Source: Crotophaga sulcirostris
Taxonomy: Eukaryota; Chordata; Aves; Cuculiformes; Crotophagidae
Direction: 5' to 3'
DNA length: 64,000 bases
Assembly: GCA_013397455.1 (NCBI GenBank)
Contig: VYZB01000125.1
Span: forward strand, 1,890,175 to 1,954,174
Shown here: positions 24,201 to 39,200 of the stretch, in pieces
How positions within the stretch are numbered: position 1 is the stretch's first letter
Layout of the letters: the number at the start of each line of letters is the position of its first letter
The notes under the pieces: generated by a model
What the model was told of the DNA's origin: nothing
The model's input: only the letters and a program-made list of their open reading frames with translations
Database searches by the model: none
Translations under genes and position numbers: made by a program

Positions 24201-27200
24201 GTTCTTTCAGGTTTATGGCCACCAACGACCTGATGATGGAACTGCAGAAAGATTCAATAAAACTAGATGAAGACAGTGAGAAAAAAGTTGTGAAGATGCT
24301 TTTGAAATTACTGGAGGACAAAAATGGGGAAGTACAGAACCTCGCTGTCAAGTGGTAAGAGCTTGGGCAGTAATTACCATATTCCTTGGCAGTGATAAAG
24401 CTATCACAGACTGGAGAGAAAGTGTTAGAGTGGAGCCTGGCCCTGCAGCATTGGCACCTTACTCAAACTTCCCTTTATAGGGGCTTTCCCTCTCATGCTG
24501 GGCACAGCACTGTCTTTCTCTGTTGATATCTAGAAAGAGTGAACATACAGATGTCTTTGTAGAAGCAGCAGGTGATTTCTGAAGTAGTTCAGTGTTTATA
24601 TTATGAATCTTACCATATAAAAAGTAGCATGCTGAAGATTTTTTTTTTTTCAGAGAGAAGACCAGTTTAAAATTTTGTTCATCAAGTTCCACTCCTTTCT
24701 CAGGCTTTGAAATCCAGTGCTGAATTTCCTAGTGGTCCTGTCTTTGATAGAGATAATACTAAACACATATAACTCTTCAAAAATGGAGTTTGTATTTCAG
24801 GTCCAAATCCTGCTTTTCGAGGACATTTTCATTAAAGTTTGTAATGCACTTGGGTTTTTCCCCTGCTTTGATTCCAAGTGTAGCCTGTGCTGTTGCTTTG
24901 CCTTTGACCGATTCAATATTTTTTTTAATCCAAGTGAAAAAGAAGGTTCCTTTGTTACTGAATCATCTGATGAAGTGATCCCACTGCTGACATGTTCTTT
25001 CCTGTCTCTCTCCCCCAGCGTGTCTAAATGGGAGTGTTCATTCTAGAAATTAAATTGAATGGGTCGGTTCACGCACTGGGCTCCAGAAAGGTGGGCCATT
25101 TAAAGACAACTTTGGGCTCCTGTATTTTTTCCTACTGTGGATCTTATTCATATTCCCTTCTTTTTAACTATATACTACTTCTGTCCCTGTACTTTCCATG
25201 TGACCTTTGGCCCTTTCTTTTTGATTTCAACTGTCCTGAGTTTTTCTGGCCCTGTTCCTGTCTCTGCCTGCTTTGGGTTTGTTTATTCTGGTTTTTTTTT
25301 AAAGCAAAAGAGTTGGACACTGAAGAGAGTACAGATTTCTTTGCCTGTTACCTATGGTTGCATTAGCAGTAAGTCCATACTCATTACAATCTCTAATTCA
25401 TCCAGAATGTGATAAAGAGAGGGCCTCAAAATGGAACCACTAATATTTCCTTTTTATACTTAATGAGGTACTCATAACAGTTTATGTCCAGTCAGTTATT
25501 CCCAGACAGGTGGTAAGGGTCTCTTAAGAAGACAAAATGTGACTGTTTGAAGGACACTGGCAGTTGGATTAGGCCCAAGTGTGGGTCTGTGCAGACCACA
25601 TCAGGTTTCAGGACTGAGTTAGGAAATTACTGAGAGGTCTTCCAGTTGATTTTATAATCTAAAACTATGATCTTATTTCTTCAGAGGAATGCTGAAATCA
25701 CACTTCACACACCAAAAGCTCACAAATTTGAAATCCATGTAAAACTTGCCCTATTTCTGGTTCAGTTCAGATGAGTTCCTTGGTTTCTCTGGTTTTCAGT
25801 GTTCCTGCCTGTAAAATAGGGATAACCATCAGTTCTTTTCTGCAAGTTGAGGTGTAAGATTCAACACTCCTTGGACTTGTGCAAAGTCTTATTACTCAGT
25901 ATTTCTTTTCTAATTCTTGTATTTCAGAGTAGCTACTCAGACTCTAAACAGCTGTTATTATCCCAGTTGTTGAATTTAGCAGTAGTTGTACAAAACAGGC
26001 TGCGTGTGAATTTTCTTTGGGCACTCTGGGAAACATTGTGCATCTAGCGTTTGTTAAGCATGCTGTCAGGGGTAGTTGTGGTGTACCAGCAGGGAGACAG
26101 GTACCTGCACATAGGTGTTCCATACAGTTTGCATTACTGGAGCTATGCTGAAACAGAGAAAAAGAAGACAGAAAATGCAGTTTTGTACAAGGGTTTTGTA
26201 AACTGTGTCCAGCAATAAGCATTGTAGAGTGCTATCACCGTATCTTCTCATATAAGCTCTTAAGAAAATGTAAATCATCAAGGCCAATGTTTTGTTCAGC
26301 TCCCAGTAAAGTCAGATATTACCACTGACTGTCAGGAGCAGAACATCTGTGTATAAACTGCAGTGAAAGAAGTGTATGTTGAAAGCCCTATGTGTCTCTC
26401 TATCTCTTTCTGTACTGGCAAACTGGTAGCATATCCTTTTGAATTGCCTGGGCATGTAGCATTGATGAGAGTCCCCAGGGATCAGTGGCTATGCCCTAGT
26501 ATTATGCAGCATGCAGAGACAAAACCTCTAGGCCCTCTCTTCTGTAAAACATCTGAAAAAAGAAAAAACAAAACTCCAAAGAGGCAGATTAGTCCTTTCC
26601 TTCACTCTATTTTCTATTTTCACGTGGCTATATGGACAGTCTGCTGAAAGAAGCAGAAAAAACAAGAGCAGTGAAACCTTCAGGAACGAGTTATTTACAT
26701 ATATTTTTGCTCTGCAACAGCACCACGATGGTATTTTTAAAAGTCTAGAACTCTGTTTAGAAAAATGGTTGTGCTGCATATGAATCACAGGGAGCTGTTC
26801 AATTCTTATGTGTTTTTTGAACCCAGAGGAAAATTTCTATATTATTCAGTTCAACCATTCAGTTTTGACTAGACAAGAAAGGGAGCAAGGAAGCAGTGAC
26901 TAACATTTTGTACCTGACACAGAAATTGGAGCACAGCCACATCACTGCTACAGCAAGTAACAATTTCTCTGCAACGTGGTATCAACTACAATAAGTAGTT
27001 AATGGCTCATGAAACTCCATTTGGCATTTCCTCCTGAAAGTCAGTTTTTGATGGTTGTGTTGTTTTGTTTTTTTTTTTCCAAAACCTGACTGCAAATTTT
27101 ACCATTACTCTGTGTAACATGGCTGCTTTGGTTCGGATTCATTGTGTCATAATTTCTGAGATGCTCCTTTCAATAAGACCTTAACTGGCTTCATGTTTGC

Positions 27201-30200
27201 AGCAGTAGGTGTGAAATGTCCTCCTACAAATATGATCTAAAATCCCCTGAAGTCTGATACAGAGCTAACTGAGGCAGCAGTGCAGGGTTTGTAAACCTAG
27301 GGACGTGATGTACTGCAGGATATTGGTACTTGATACTGATGTTTTGGTAATATTTGCGCTTGGGGCTCAGCTGCCTTTTGGGAGGAGTGAATCTGAGCAT
27401 CCCTTTTGATGGTGGAAAGCATCCCTCTTCCTCTTCATTCTGATTGGCTTCTCCTCCCACAGTCTGGGCCCACTGGTTGGCAAAGTGAAGGAGTACCAGG
27501 TGGAAACCATTGTGGATACCCTGTGTACAAATATGTTATCAGACAAGGAACAGCTGCGGGATATCTCCAGCATTGGTCTGAAAACAGTCATCTCCGAGCT
27601 GCCACCAGCTTCTACAGGTAATATGCCTTTCCCTTTTTGTCAGACTGAGGCAACAGGGAGTCACAGCCTTTGGGAAACAGAGGAAAACATGTAGTTCAGG
27701 GCATGAAAGTTACAGATTCCTTGTTCACCTGCCAAAGGACAAGTAATGAAATAAGGACGAGAGATAGCAGAAGCTGAGACACCGATGTGATTAAAAATGG
27801 GATGAAATTATAACTTGAGCTGGTCACCCTAAGGATACTTAAGTCTGAAACTGCATCTGTGTTCTTGGAGAAATTAATTTTGTGTACAGCAGTCAAGCTG
27901 CATTCAGTATGCATCAAGATATTGCTGTGCAGGCAGCCTGGCAGGGCTGTTGGTCTCCACATCAGCAATGCCACTACCCTCTGTGATCTCAGCAGTGCCA
28001 GCACTGCACCAGCTCCTGTCTGCAGCCCAGCTGAGCTGAGTCTTCCTACTGCCACAGCTACCCTGGCTGCTTCTGCATTTGGAACTACCTATCCCAAAAA
28101 TGCAGCAGCTATTCAGGAGATTCCCAAGGCTGCCAGAGATTTATGTTTCCTCTGCACCCATCTCATGTATCTGTTTTTCCTTCATGGGAGGTGCCTGTGG
28201 CAGTGCTGCCAGGCTGCTGGATTTTAGGCTGGGAGGAGAACTGGAATTAGTATGCAAATACTTGCTTATCTCCTCTGTCAGTTTCTGCAAAATGTTATGC
28301 TCTTGAGAACCATCCTTTCAGAACTCTTTATTTAACATACATCAAGTGAACTGAAACTGTTTTAGGGTAGCAACAGATAAATCATCTCCTTAAGGGCTGG
28401 GATTGACACCGTGTGGGTAGAAGGCAACAAAAGCAGTGTGGATTTGCTGCAAAATGGAGAGGTTGGACATCTACCCCTGAGCTTTCTTCACCATAAGCCT
28501 CACTCTGTCTAGTTGCTTTTGCTGTGGTGTTGTCAGGAGGAAAGGGAAGATTTGAAATAACAGTCCAAGAAACAGCAGTTGCCTGAGGCAGGCTCCTTTC
28601 TCAGAGTTGAACAGCAGTTAACGATGCTCCAAGGGTGTTCCACTTCTGCTTTGTCTCTGTTGCATCACAGAGGCTGTTTAGGATGGTGTGGGAAATAATT
28701 GATCCTTCCTATGAAAGTTTTGTGGAATTTGGAGCTGCTTGTACTTTGCATTGAAACAAGCGGGGGAAAAAAACCACAACAAAAATCAGTGTTGGGACAG
28801 GCACACCCCAGCATGAAGACTAAGCTTGTATCTAGACATTGGTCTGGACTGTAGGAAACTGAGACTCTAGACTGTAGTTGTAATCTCAACACGTCCTTGA
28901 ACCTGTGTTATATATTATTTTGCAGCAGATTTATCTAGTTCTACCCTTAAATTTCATCATGGACCTGAGAAACAGTTTCTGTCAAGACTGCTCTTCCTAT
29001 GGAGAAAACCTCAATGTGTTGAAACTTAACAATTCAAGTTAAAACTCACAAAAAAACCATGCCAGAACCTTCTCACCCATCTCTGCTCCCTACATTGCAT
29101 GGGCCTGGGAGCTGCCTGGGAGGCGATTTTAGGGTAAAAGACACTCTCCAAGAAGAGAAGCTGCTTCCAAATAGTTAACGCATCATACCACATGGGGTGA
29201 TACCTTGTTGTTTGCAGTGTGTATCCACCATCTCAAACAAAAGCTAGTTGACTGCTGTCCTGGCTAGGTCTTCCAGTGGTAATTTCTCTTTATTTTTAAG
29301 GTAGGAAGGATTAAATGTTCTTGGCAGTAAAAAGACTTCTTTTTACTGTCACTGGGGAAAAATATCTCTCTTGCAGGCTCCACTATGACAGCAAATGTGT
29401 GCAAGAAGATCACAGCCCAGCTGACAGGAGCCATTGGCAAGCAGGAGGATGTATCTGTGCAGCTGGAGGCTCTTGACATCCTGTCAGATATGCTGAGCAG
29501 GTACCAAAGGATTTCCTTCTGGCAGCTGTGTATGGCAGGGGGCTGCATGTATGTGTTTGCTTTTGATTTCTTTATTTCCCCAATCCTACTATGAAGACTT
29601 AAAAATAAAGGATTTGGGTTGGCTGCCACTGGGGAATATCTCAGCAGAGCAGATTCCTCAGCAGAGCAGTTTCCCCAGCAGAGATGCGAAGCAACGTGCT
29701 GAACCCTTCTGTGCTTGGGAATAGCAGTAATATTGGTGATGGATCTCACAGAGGGCTCAGTTCAAACAGATGTAGGGAGAGAGAGGGCAAAGCAGGAAAG
29801 TTTATTTTAACCCTGTGATCTGATCACACATGCATTTTTTTCCCTGTCTGTCTCTTTCTCTTGTTACATAAGTCAGAGTGACAGTGTCATATGTCAACTG
29901 CATGCAGGAAATTGTTGACAAACCTCCAGGTCATCCAGAAGGACACTGTCAAAATCAAACCCCTCCACTATGGAGACAAATAACCTCTCCCTGGGTTACA
30001 CAGAACAAGTCAGGGTTCAGACAAAAATACTAAGCCCACCCTTTTCCTCTCTCTCCCCACAACATACATGAAGTTTTTATAGCTGAAGGATTTTTACATT
30101 TTTTGCTGGCAAGAGGGCTTTTTCTGTAAGGCTTTGACTTTCAACTTCTGTCTTGTGCTGTTGATTGCAGACTAGGAGGAACACTCTACTCTTTCCATTC

Positions 30201-33200
30201 CTCCATTCTGAACTGCCTCCTTCCCCAGCTGACAAGCCCCAGGCTGGCAGTACGTAAAAGGGCCATTATTGCCTTGGGTCATCTTGTCTTGACCTGCAGT
30301 GGAAACATCTTCTCAGAGCTCACAGAGCATCTGCTTGCTGAGCTGAAGAGGAATGAGTCTACTTCTACTACCAGGACGTACATTCAATGTGTTGCTGGCA
30401 TCAGTAGGCAGGCCGGACACCGCATAGGTAGGACAAGTAGCTTGAAGTGACACTGGGAAACATGCATGCAATCAGAGCAGCTCCTTTTAGTGATAAAAGA
30501 AGTGTGCTCACTCTGTTCCTGATATGGCTTGTGCTTTGTGATTCCTTCTGTGGTCCTGACCTGGCTTTCTCATCTCCACTTGGAAGGGAGGAGACACCAC
30601 AGTAATGGTCTGGCTGCCCTTCTGTAGTGATTTCATCTCAAGGTCTTGCAGCACTTCCCTGGCCTGAATTAACACCTCTGTGAATTAGGTCAGTGGATTC
30701 ACCCCATTTTAAATAAGAGGAGAAATGGAGGACAGCATATTGTATTACTTGTCTAAAAGATCTGCCAAAGCTGAGATTAGGTCCTGGAAGATTTCTAATC
30801 ACAGCTCTTTCCATTACTGAAGTGCCAGCAAGGGGCTGAAGACAGGCAGCAGGGGTCATCTGCTTAAAATCCCTGCAAGGCTGGACCGTGAGGTCCAGGA
30901 GAGGAATGCTCTATTAGGCACATGAAGGTAGTGGCAGATGGCTGACCTGTTAGCTACTTGCATAACTGAAGGCTGAAATTATTATTCTGTGCTGCTTACT
31001 CTTGTCTTTCCCAGGAGAACATCTGGAGAAGATAATTCCTCTGATCGTTCAGTACTGTAACGTGGAAGATGACGAGCTGAGAGAGTACTGCTTTCAGGCC
31101 TTCGAGTCTTTTGTGAGAAGGTGTGTGCCCTTAAGGAACAATGTGCACCATCCTGTGCATCAATGTCATCCTAGTGTAAATACCTGTACCTTCAGCATCC
31201 AGGGTTGAGTACCTTCCTATATACATTCCTGTTGGTAAGGACAGTTCACACATTAAATCCCTTCTTTACATGCAGAGTTGGGCTTGAGTTATGAGCTATT
31301 TTATCTCAACATGTGAGAGTGTGTTTCTGTATTGGTTTTGCAGGAGTGAGAGTTTTCCTTGTCCTTGCAGGATTCCTCAGCAAGAGGGAACTGTCTCACT
31401 CCTGGTGCATGGAGGGAGTGAGAGGCAGGAAGGGGGCTCAGGCAAAGAGCTGCTGAGCTGCAGCTCTCCTGTTGTTTGATCAAATGTTTACTGCTTGTCT
31501 TGGAAAAGGAGCCCTGCAGAGCTGTTGAGGTTTTCTCCTATGAAGGGAGGACTCAACCAGGTGGTGAAGGCAATTTATTTGTTTTTTTCCTTGCAGAAAT
31601 CATTCCATCATCCCCAGGGGAATGTAGTGTTGCTTCATACACAGTGGGAAGGAGCAGCTCTGGTTTAACTCATGTTAACAAAATGTGCATGTAGTCTGTG
31701 AAGCATTTTGGGATCATTTTGACATGAATTATGTTATTTGGATATTTTAAATTGCTTAGTCTTTAATTTATTAACTCAGGATTTTTCTTTGTCCTGATAG
31801 GTGCCCGAAGGAAATTGACCCTCACATCCCTAATGTGATGGGGTTATGTTTGAAGTACATCACCTTTGACCCAAACTACAACTATGATAATGAGGAGGAG
31901 GAAGAGGAAGAGATGATGGAAACTGGAAATGGGGAGGATGAAGAGCAAGGTGCCTGCTTGTGAGGATGACTGTGCTCAGCAGAACACTGGGTTAACATTT
32001 CTCCCCTTCCTGCTTTCTCATCCTATGTGATGTTAATTTTTAGATCTGTTTCAAGACAGTCAGTTCTGTTAAATGGGTTGTTTTAATTTACCAGTGGTAA
32101 TAATAGAGCTGTATGTGCAAAGCTCCAGCAGTAATTCCGAGTTTGTTATTTTTATGTTTTTCTAACAAAGTCCTCAGATTTCTGCCTGCCTTAGGCAATA
32201 GTGAAAACACTGAAACTTGAACTCTGAACTAGCTCAGTGGAGAGCTAGGCCAAGGAAGTGCTGGTTTTCCTGTGCCTGCTGACTGCGGGAGTTTCTTAGA
32301 GCACAGCCAGCAAGCAGCCAGGTTTAATGCCTGGAAACCCTGAGGAGCAAGCACCCTCCCATCCTGATCGCTGGAAATCCTCCCTTGTGCTCCCAAAGGT
32401 GGCAGTGCTGCTTGCAGCCTGCCAGGCAGACCTCAAACCCCTTCTCCGAGCAGCTGACTTGATAGGCATGGGTTGTTCTTTAAGGGAAGGTATGATCACA
32501 GTTGCTCTTGCCTCCTCTCTAACTGGTCCAGACCTCAGCTGGCGACACCAAGCGTTTGAATGCAGGTGTAACACCAGTTTCTGTCCTCATAGTTTAGCTC
32601 TAGTAGGCGTAGGCTTAGGCTTATGTGAGAGAGATGGCTCCTTTACCGGTGGCATCACAAAATGGTATTTCTTGAAAAGAAAGATGTTACAGGCAGATCT
32701 AGAAATTGCAGTTAAACAGTTACTGCATCTACTTGGCTGTTACACAGTGTTACCATTTTAACCAGGCAGGTAGCCAGCCTTTATACCTTACTCTGGATAG
32801 AAAAGGAATTAGAAATCTTTGATGGGGTCTCAATTATTTACAAGATGGGACAAAGTCCTGTTTTCTCTGGTTGCAGAGTAGGTCAGGCGAATAAGCAGTA
32901 TTTCCAGGCTGTCGCAGCCAGCACCTCTGCCAGGGTGTGTCAGAACCATGCTGCCTTGTCAGCTGCAGCTTTTTCTTGGTTTCTGCATTGCTTCTCTTAT
33001 CACTCTGTCTACTAAGGTGTCTTCCACACATACACACTGTTCCTGAGCACAACAGCCAGCCAAAGCCTGTCTTTGCAGTCACCTAGAGATTTGCAGAGCC
33101 TATCCTCCTGCACTTGTACCCCTCTTTGTGAGCCTGGTTGCTTTTATTTTTTTCAGGAAGAGGTATATGCTTAACTGCTGATTTAAATGAAAGCCTACAA

Positions 33201-36200
33201 ACACAGTAGCCACACAATTATATTGTTACTATAAGGTGGCTATTTTTTACTACTTTGTAGCAGAAGCTCAGTCAGCAGTGAAAGCAATCTGATAGTGTCT
33301 TCAAAATAGACCTTTCATTTATTTTCTGAATCATGTTTACTTTGAGGAAGACATTGAGCCTTGCTCAGATAGGAGGGGTACATTTAATGCCTGTTAGGCA
33401 CAGACAGCATTTAATGTGTCTGTATATAGCTGCATATAGTGTGGCAGCTAAGACCAAAAGTTAGAACAGGTTCCCTTGAAAAAAGGCGTTTTTATTTATT
33501 TTCATACTAATGGGGGTAAGATGCTCACTGGCTTCCTGGAGAATACGTGAAACATTCTGTTTGGGGCCATTCGGGAATTGCTGAGACAAATATTTACTTA
33601 TTTCTGGCTTGAAAATGTGGGAATTTCGTTCTGCCTTCAAAACAAAAGCCTTGATTGCTGTAGCAGCCAGTAAGAGTAGTAACATTAAGGTTTATTCTCT
33701 GTCAACTCTTACTTGGAACAGAAGTGTCTGGGTCATTTTGGCTGTTAATGACATCTGCGAGGACAGGCTATTCTGAACGATTTCACATTCCCAGATATAT
33801 GTGTTACTGACATCAGTTCTTCTGGCCAGGTGGAGAGGGAAGCTTTGAGGATCAAGTGATCATCTAGCTCTGTATTTCTCATAATGATGTGCCTTGTTTT
33901 CCTTTGTCTTCTTTCCAGAAAGCGATGATGAGTACAGTGATGATGACGACATCAGCTGGAAAGTCCGCAGGTCTGCAGCAAAGTGCCTGGATGCCATTGT
34001 CAGCAGCAGGCACGATCTCCTTCAAGACTTCTACAAAACTCTTTCCCCAGTCTTGATAAGCAGATTCAAAGAGAGGGAGGAAAATGTCAAAGCTGACATC
34101 TTCAGTGCTTATATCTCCTTGCTGAAGCAAACGCTGCCCATGCAGAGCTGGCTGCATGCTGCAGATGCCTCTGGCAAAGATGATGTTCCTTTGACAATGC
34201 TTCAGAACCAGGTGCGTGAGAAGATGGAGGTCTGGATTTAAATCAGAAAGCAATGAAGAGAAGTACCTACCATGTCACTGATTAATATGCCTAGCAGTTA
34301 AGCTTGGGAACATAGCTAGCTGGAGGAGCCCTCTGGCACACAACCAGAGGGGACCAAATCCTGCGAGCTGACTGTTTACTGTTTGTCTCCCACCATTCAT
34401 GGAGAGAGAGCGCTGAGGCAGTGCAGGAGCACTAAGGTATAACCTGCATTGCCCCCCTCTACTGGCACGAGTTTGCAGGCTGTGTGAGAGACAGTTTAGC
34501 CTTTGGGTACAAGGTCAGTCTGTTGCTTTACGGATACTCCAGCTGCTACTCGGGAAACTCCTTGGATAAATTGTAGTAGAAACATACCAGAGTAAAGCAT
34601 TGGAAGCTCAGAAAGCTTTGAATGTGGCCGGTCAGCATATGAGAGCATGCAGCTCAGTTCATTATGAGAGAACAGCCAGTGGCTTCCAGGGTAGCTTGCT
34701 GTTGCTGTGCACACAATCTGCACATCACTGCTGATCAAACGGACAATAGTGGAAACAATTTTTCTCATGCACTCCTTTACTTCAGAAGTATGCTGGAGTA
34801 ATTACAGGCAGAATAGTTTAGCCACACACGCTGATCAGGACTCTGCCTAGGCCAGGATCCTTGCTAGCACTGTGGTCCACACATGCCATTTTAGAAGAAG
34901 ACAAAAGAAACATTGGAAATAACCATGTAATTACAGAATATCATGACCATGAGAGCAGCTTTTTCTGGCTGATACTGCTACTGACTGGTGAGTCCTTGAA
35001 GCAGGAGGGTTAAAATCCTGCTCTGTTAGTTCTCTTGCTGTACAGTTAGTGCCTCTGGCTGAGCTTTGGTAGCATAGCTCTGTTCCCTGGGAGCTGGGGT
35101 GACTGATGTGTTTCTTTCTGGTTTTCTTTTCCAAACTGCAGGTCCCCAACATTGTCAAGGCCTTGCACAAGCAGCTGAAAGAAAAGAGCATCAAATCAAG
35201 ACAGGGTTGTTTCAGCCTCCTGACAGAACTGGCCAATGTTCTTCCTGGGTGCCTGGCAAATCACATCCCTGCACTTGTCCCTGGTAAACTTGTCTGTGGT
35301 ACTGGGGGGAAGGAGCAGGGTTGGCTCAATCCATTCCTAGAACATGTGCTCCTTGCCTGTGTGTTCTGGTTTTATTTGTGTATATTATTCTGCTTAGCAT
35401 CAGGGCATATACACTAAACAGCTCCCACATAATCCTGGCTTCTATCTACCCCTGAAAGCCAGGATAAGAATATCAAGTTCATTTCCACAGTTCCCTGCAG
35501 AGATACTTTTAGGAGGTCCTCTTCCAGCCTCCTTTGAATCTAGCTCAAATTGTTCTGTTAGCCCGCTGAGAGAAGTAACACAAGGGACATTTTCTTTTTC
35601 AAAATGCAGTGGCATTTAAAAAAATATTTGTATTGAGTGATTATTTAATTTGCACTGACACAGTTTTCTCTGAGCTTTCTTGCCTATAGGCTTGTGAAGC
35701 ATCCCACTGCTGAAAGGCTCATAGGACTAAGGTCTTGCCTTTGCTTTTGGTGTGACTGTATAGTAAATACAAAAAAAGTCTCCTGTGATTGTCCCTTGGG
35801 CTGGATCCATGCATTTCCCTCTTATGAATTAATAGATTGGAAAAGAAGACTCAGGCATGGCTTCAGGGGTGGCAGGCAGTATTGCTGTAAGTGTTTCTCA
35901 TTAATTCTTCAGGGAAACATAAATTATGTGCCACAGAAACAGGGACTTCAAAGTACCTCCCTTCTGCAAAGGCAGTCTATCTTTAATGGTCCACAGTTAC
36001 ATTCTAAACAGTACGAACAGAAGCTGTAAAACTACATAAACATAGAGCCCCTGCTTCTGTTTTTTATTTTGTGGGGTTTTTTTTTAAGACTTCTGACAGA
36101 AGAATGAAGGAAAAACCCATGAAGCATTCCTGTTGCCTGGAGTGCCTGTTGTTGGGACTAGACTTTCCCAGTCTTAATTTCATGCCATTTTGTCACACTT

Positions 36201-39200
36201 AACTAACTGTCCCTTCTCATCTTGACCCAGGATGACTTTTACAAATTAGCTTCTTAAAAAATTTTTGTAGCCAGCCATCTGGGACTGCTACAATGACCAT
36301 TTACGGCTGAATTCCTGGAAATCCACTTCCTGGAAAGCAGAAAGACCGCAAGGAGAGTAGTGCTCTCTAATGGCATGTAAATTTTGGGTGGGGAGAGGGA
36401 AGAAAGCATGTCCTTCTTTGAGGGGGAGAGGGATGTGATAAAAACTACTTGATGAAATAACACAGCAGTCATTCTTGTCTCTTCTGCACAGGTATTGTTT
36501 TCTCCTTGGCTGATAAATCCAGCTCGTCCAACATGAGGATTGATACACTGTCTTTCCTTCACGTTCTTCTTTGCAACCATCAGCCAGAGGTATTTCATCC
36601 TCATATCAAAAACCTGTTACCTCCTGTTGTGGCCTGTATTGGAGACCCATTTTATAAGATCACTTCAGAAGCTCTCCTGGTTACTCAGCAGCTTGTGAAA
36701 GTTATCAGGCCTTTGGACAAACCTTGCACTTTTGACGCCAAGCCCTATGTGAAGGACCTTTTCCCTGGTACTCTGAAGAGACTGAAGGCAGCTGACATTG
36801 ACCAGGAGGTGAAAGAGCGTGCTATCTCCTGCATGGGACAAATTATTTACAATCTGGGAGACCATTTAAGCACTGATCTCCAGCCAACGTTGAAGATATT
36901 TCTGGAGAGGCTCAAAAATGAAATCACCAGATTGACAACAGTCAAGGCACTAACCTTAATTGCTAGTTCTCCACTTAAAATAGATCTGAGACCTATTCTA
37001 GGGGAAGGTATCCCCATTCTAGCTTCCTTCTTGAGAAAGAATCAACGTGCCTTGAAACTGAGCACTCTGACTGCTCTGGACATCCTGGTGAAGAACTACA
37101 GTGACAGCCTCAAACCTGCCATGATAGAGTCTGTCCTAGTGGAGGTCCCTGCTTTAATTACTGAGAATGACATGCATGTTTCCCAGGTGGCTATCATGTT
37201 CCTTACTACTTTGGCTAAGGTTTATCCATCCTGCATCTCCAAGATTAGTGGTTCAGTTCTTGCTGAAATCTTTCAGCTTGTACACTCACCTTTGCTTCAA
37301 GGAGGGGCACTGAACGCCATCATAGACTTCTTCCAGGCTCTGGTTCTGACGAAGACAGCCACGATGGGTTACTTGGAGCTGATGAAGCAGCTGACTGCAC
37401 CTATTTACTCCTCAGGTTCAGCTGGGGCATCAGTGACATTACACAAACAGGCGTATTACTCTGTCGCAAAATGTGTGGCAGCCCTTTCCTCAGCCTGCCC
37501 TAAGGAAGCCCCTGCAACAGTGAATCAATTTATCCAGGATGTAAAAAACCCCAAGTCCAGCTCTTCTGTTAAAGTGCTAGCTTTCCTTTCACTGGCAGAG
37601 ATGGGGCGCACCACGAACCTTAGTGCTCAGAGAGAGCTCAAAACCGTCATCCTGGAAGCATTCACTTCCCCCAGTGAAGAGGTGAAATCTGCTGCTTCCT
37701 ATGCATTGGGCAACATCAGTGTTGGGAATCTTAAGGAGTATCTTCCCTTCATGCTGAAGGAGATCGGAAGCCAGCCCAAAAGACAGTACCTCCTGCTGCA
37801 CTCTCTAAAAGAAGTCATCAGCTCCTCCCCGGCCGATGGCCTCAAACCTTATGTGGAGGATATTTGGGCTCTGCTTTTCAAGCACTGTGAGTGCACAGAG
37901 GAAGGGACGCGCAATGTGGTGGCTGAATGCCTGGGGAAGCTGACTTTGGTGAATCCTTCTGAGCTGCTGCCCCGGCTGAAAAAACAGCTGTCATCAGGTA
38001 ATGGGAGGGCAATGGTGAGAGTGGGGACATGCCTTTTTTTGCTCCAAACTTCTCTTGTAAACTGCTTGTGGGTACAACAGGAAGCAAAGCCAGTCTGCAG
38101 ACACAAGAAGGAAACAAGAGGGATCGCTGTAAGGGGAGACTGGAGGAGCACTGGTTTGCACAGGGGGCAGGAGGGTGTTAGGAACAGGGACTGCACATGG
38201 AGATTGTGTGGGAGCAGGATTTAAACAAGGAGACTGTTAAAACAAATCCTCTGTTCTCTTATCTCTTCAATGCATCTGTAAGGGGACCAAGAGCAGAATA
38301 CACAGTTACAGCAATGATTTTGTCGCTTAATCTTTCACTGTTTTTTCCTTTCCATCTTTATCACAGGCTCTCCACATGCCCGGAGCACAGTGGTAACTGC
38401 AATCAAATTCACAATTGCAGACCAGCCTCAGCCTATTGATGCTCTCCTGAAAGGCTGCATAGGTAGGCTGGTACAAACCACAGTGTGAGCTGGGAACATG
38501 AGATGTTAGGCGTCATTAGCAGCTCAGGAATTTTTCACACCTACGTGAGCCTTATCTAATCCAGTTAGTTTTCATCTGTGTTTCTCAGCTTTTGGGATTA
38601 AACAGCAACACTGTCACAGGACTCCTTGTTAAACGCTCTGATGCCTTGCTCTTGGGCATGTTCCATTGGTGACAGAGTTTTTAGGGAGCGTTAAGTTCCT
38701 TCTGTGTTCAAACTTTATGATTCAAGCATCTCTTGACAGCAGTATTGGAAACTATAACCTACATTAAAAGGCTCTTATGTCTCGGGGGCCTACATCTCAG
38801 AACTGTTGCATAAAACTGGGCCTTCTGTTTCACGGAAGTCTGAGCAGATGAGATCTGAGCAAGAAAAAAACAAAAAAACTTCCCTGAAAAGTTTTTTTCC
38901 CTGAAAACTTCCCCAAAGCTTCTGATTTGATTTTAGGATGAGGTAGCTAGAATCATGCCATTTGTTTTTATGCCCAGATGCAGGTAAGTCTTGTTTCTTC
39001 CATTTACTGGTCCCAGATGAAAGGAGGGAAAGAAAGCATCTCTGTTAGACTGTGCCCCTGGCATTATTCAACCATAGGTGCTTTCATAACCAGGCTCCTT
39101 GAAATACATCGTGATATACTTTTAAAATACTTCGAAAACACTGCAGCAGGACTGACTGACATGTTCTTATCCCACAGGTGACTTCTTAAAAACTCTTCAG

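Noticed and set aside
36506..38224. Extension of the large CAND2 exon as an ORF to 38224
   Set aside because: The frame stays open past the GTAATG donor at 37998 by chance. CAND2 continues correctly at 38367, so the extension is intron.
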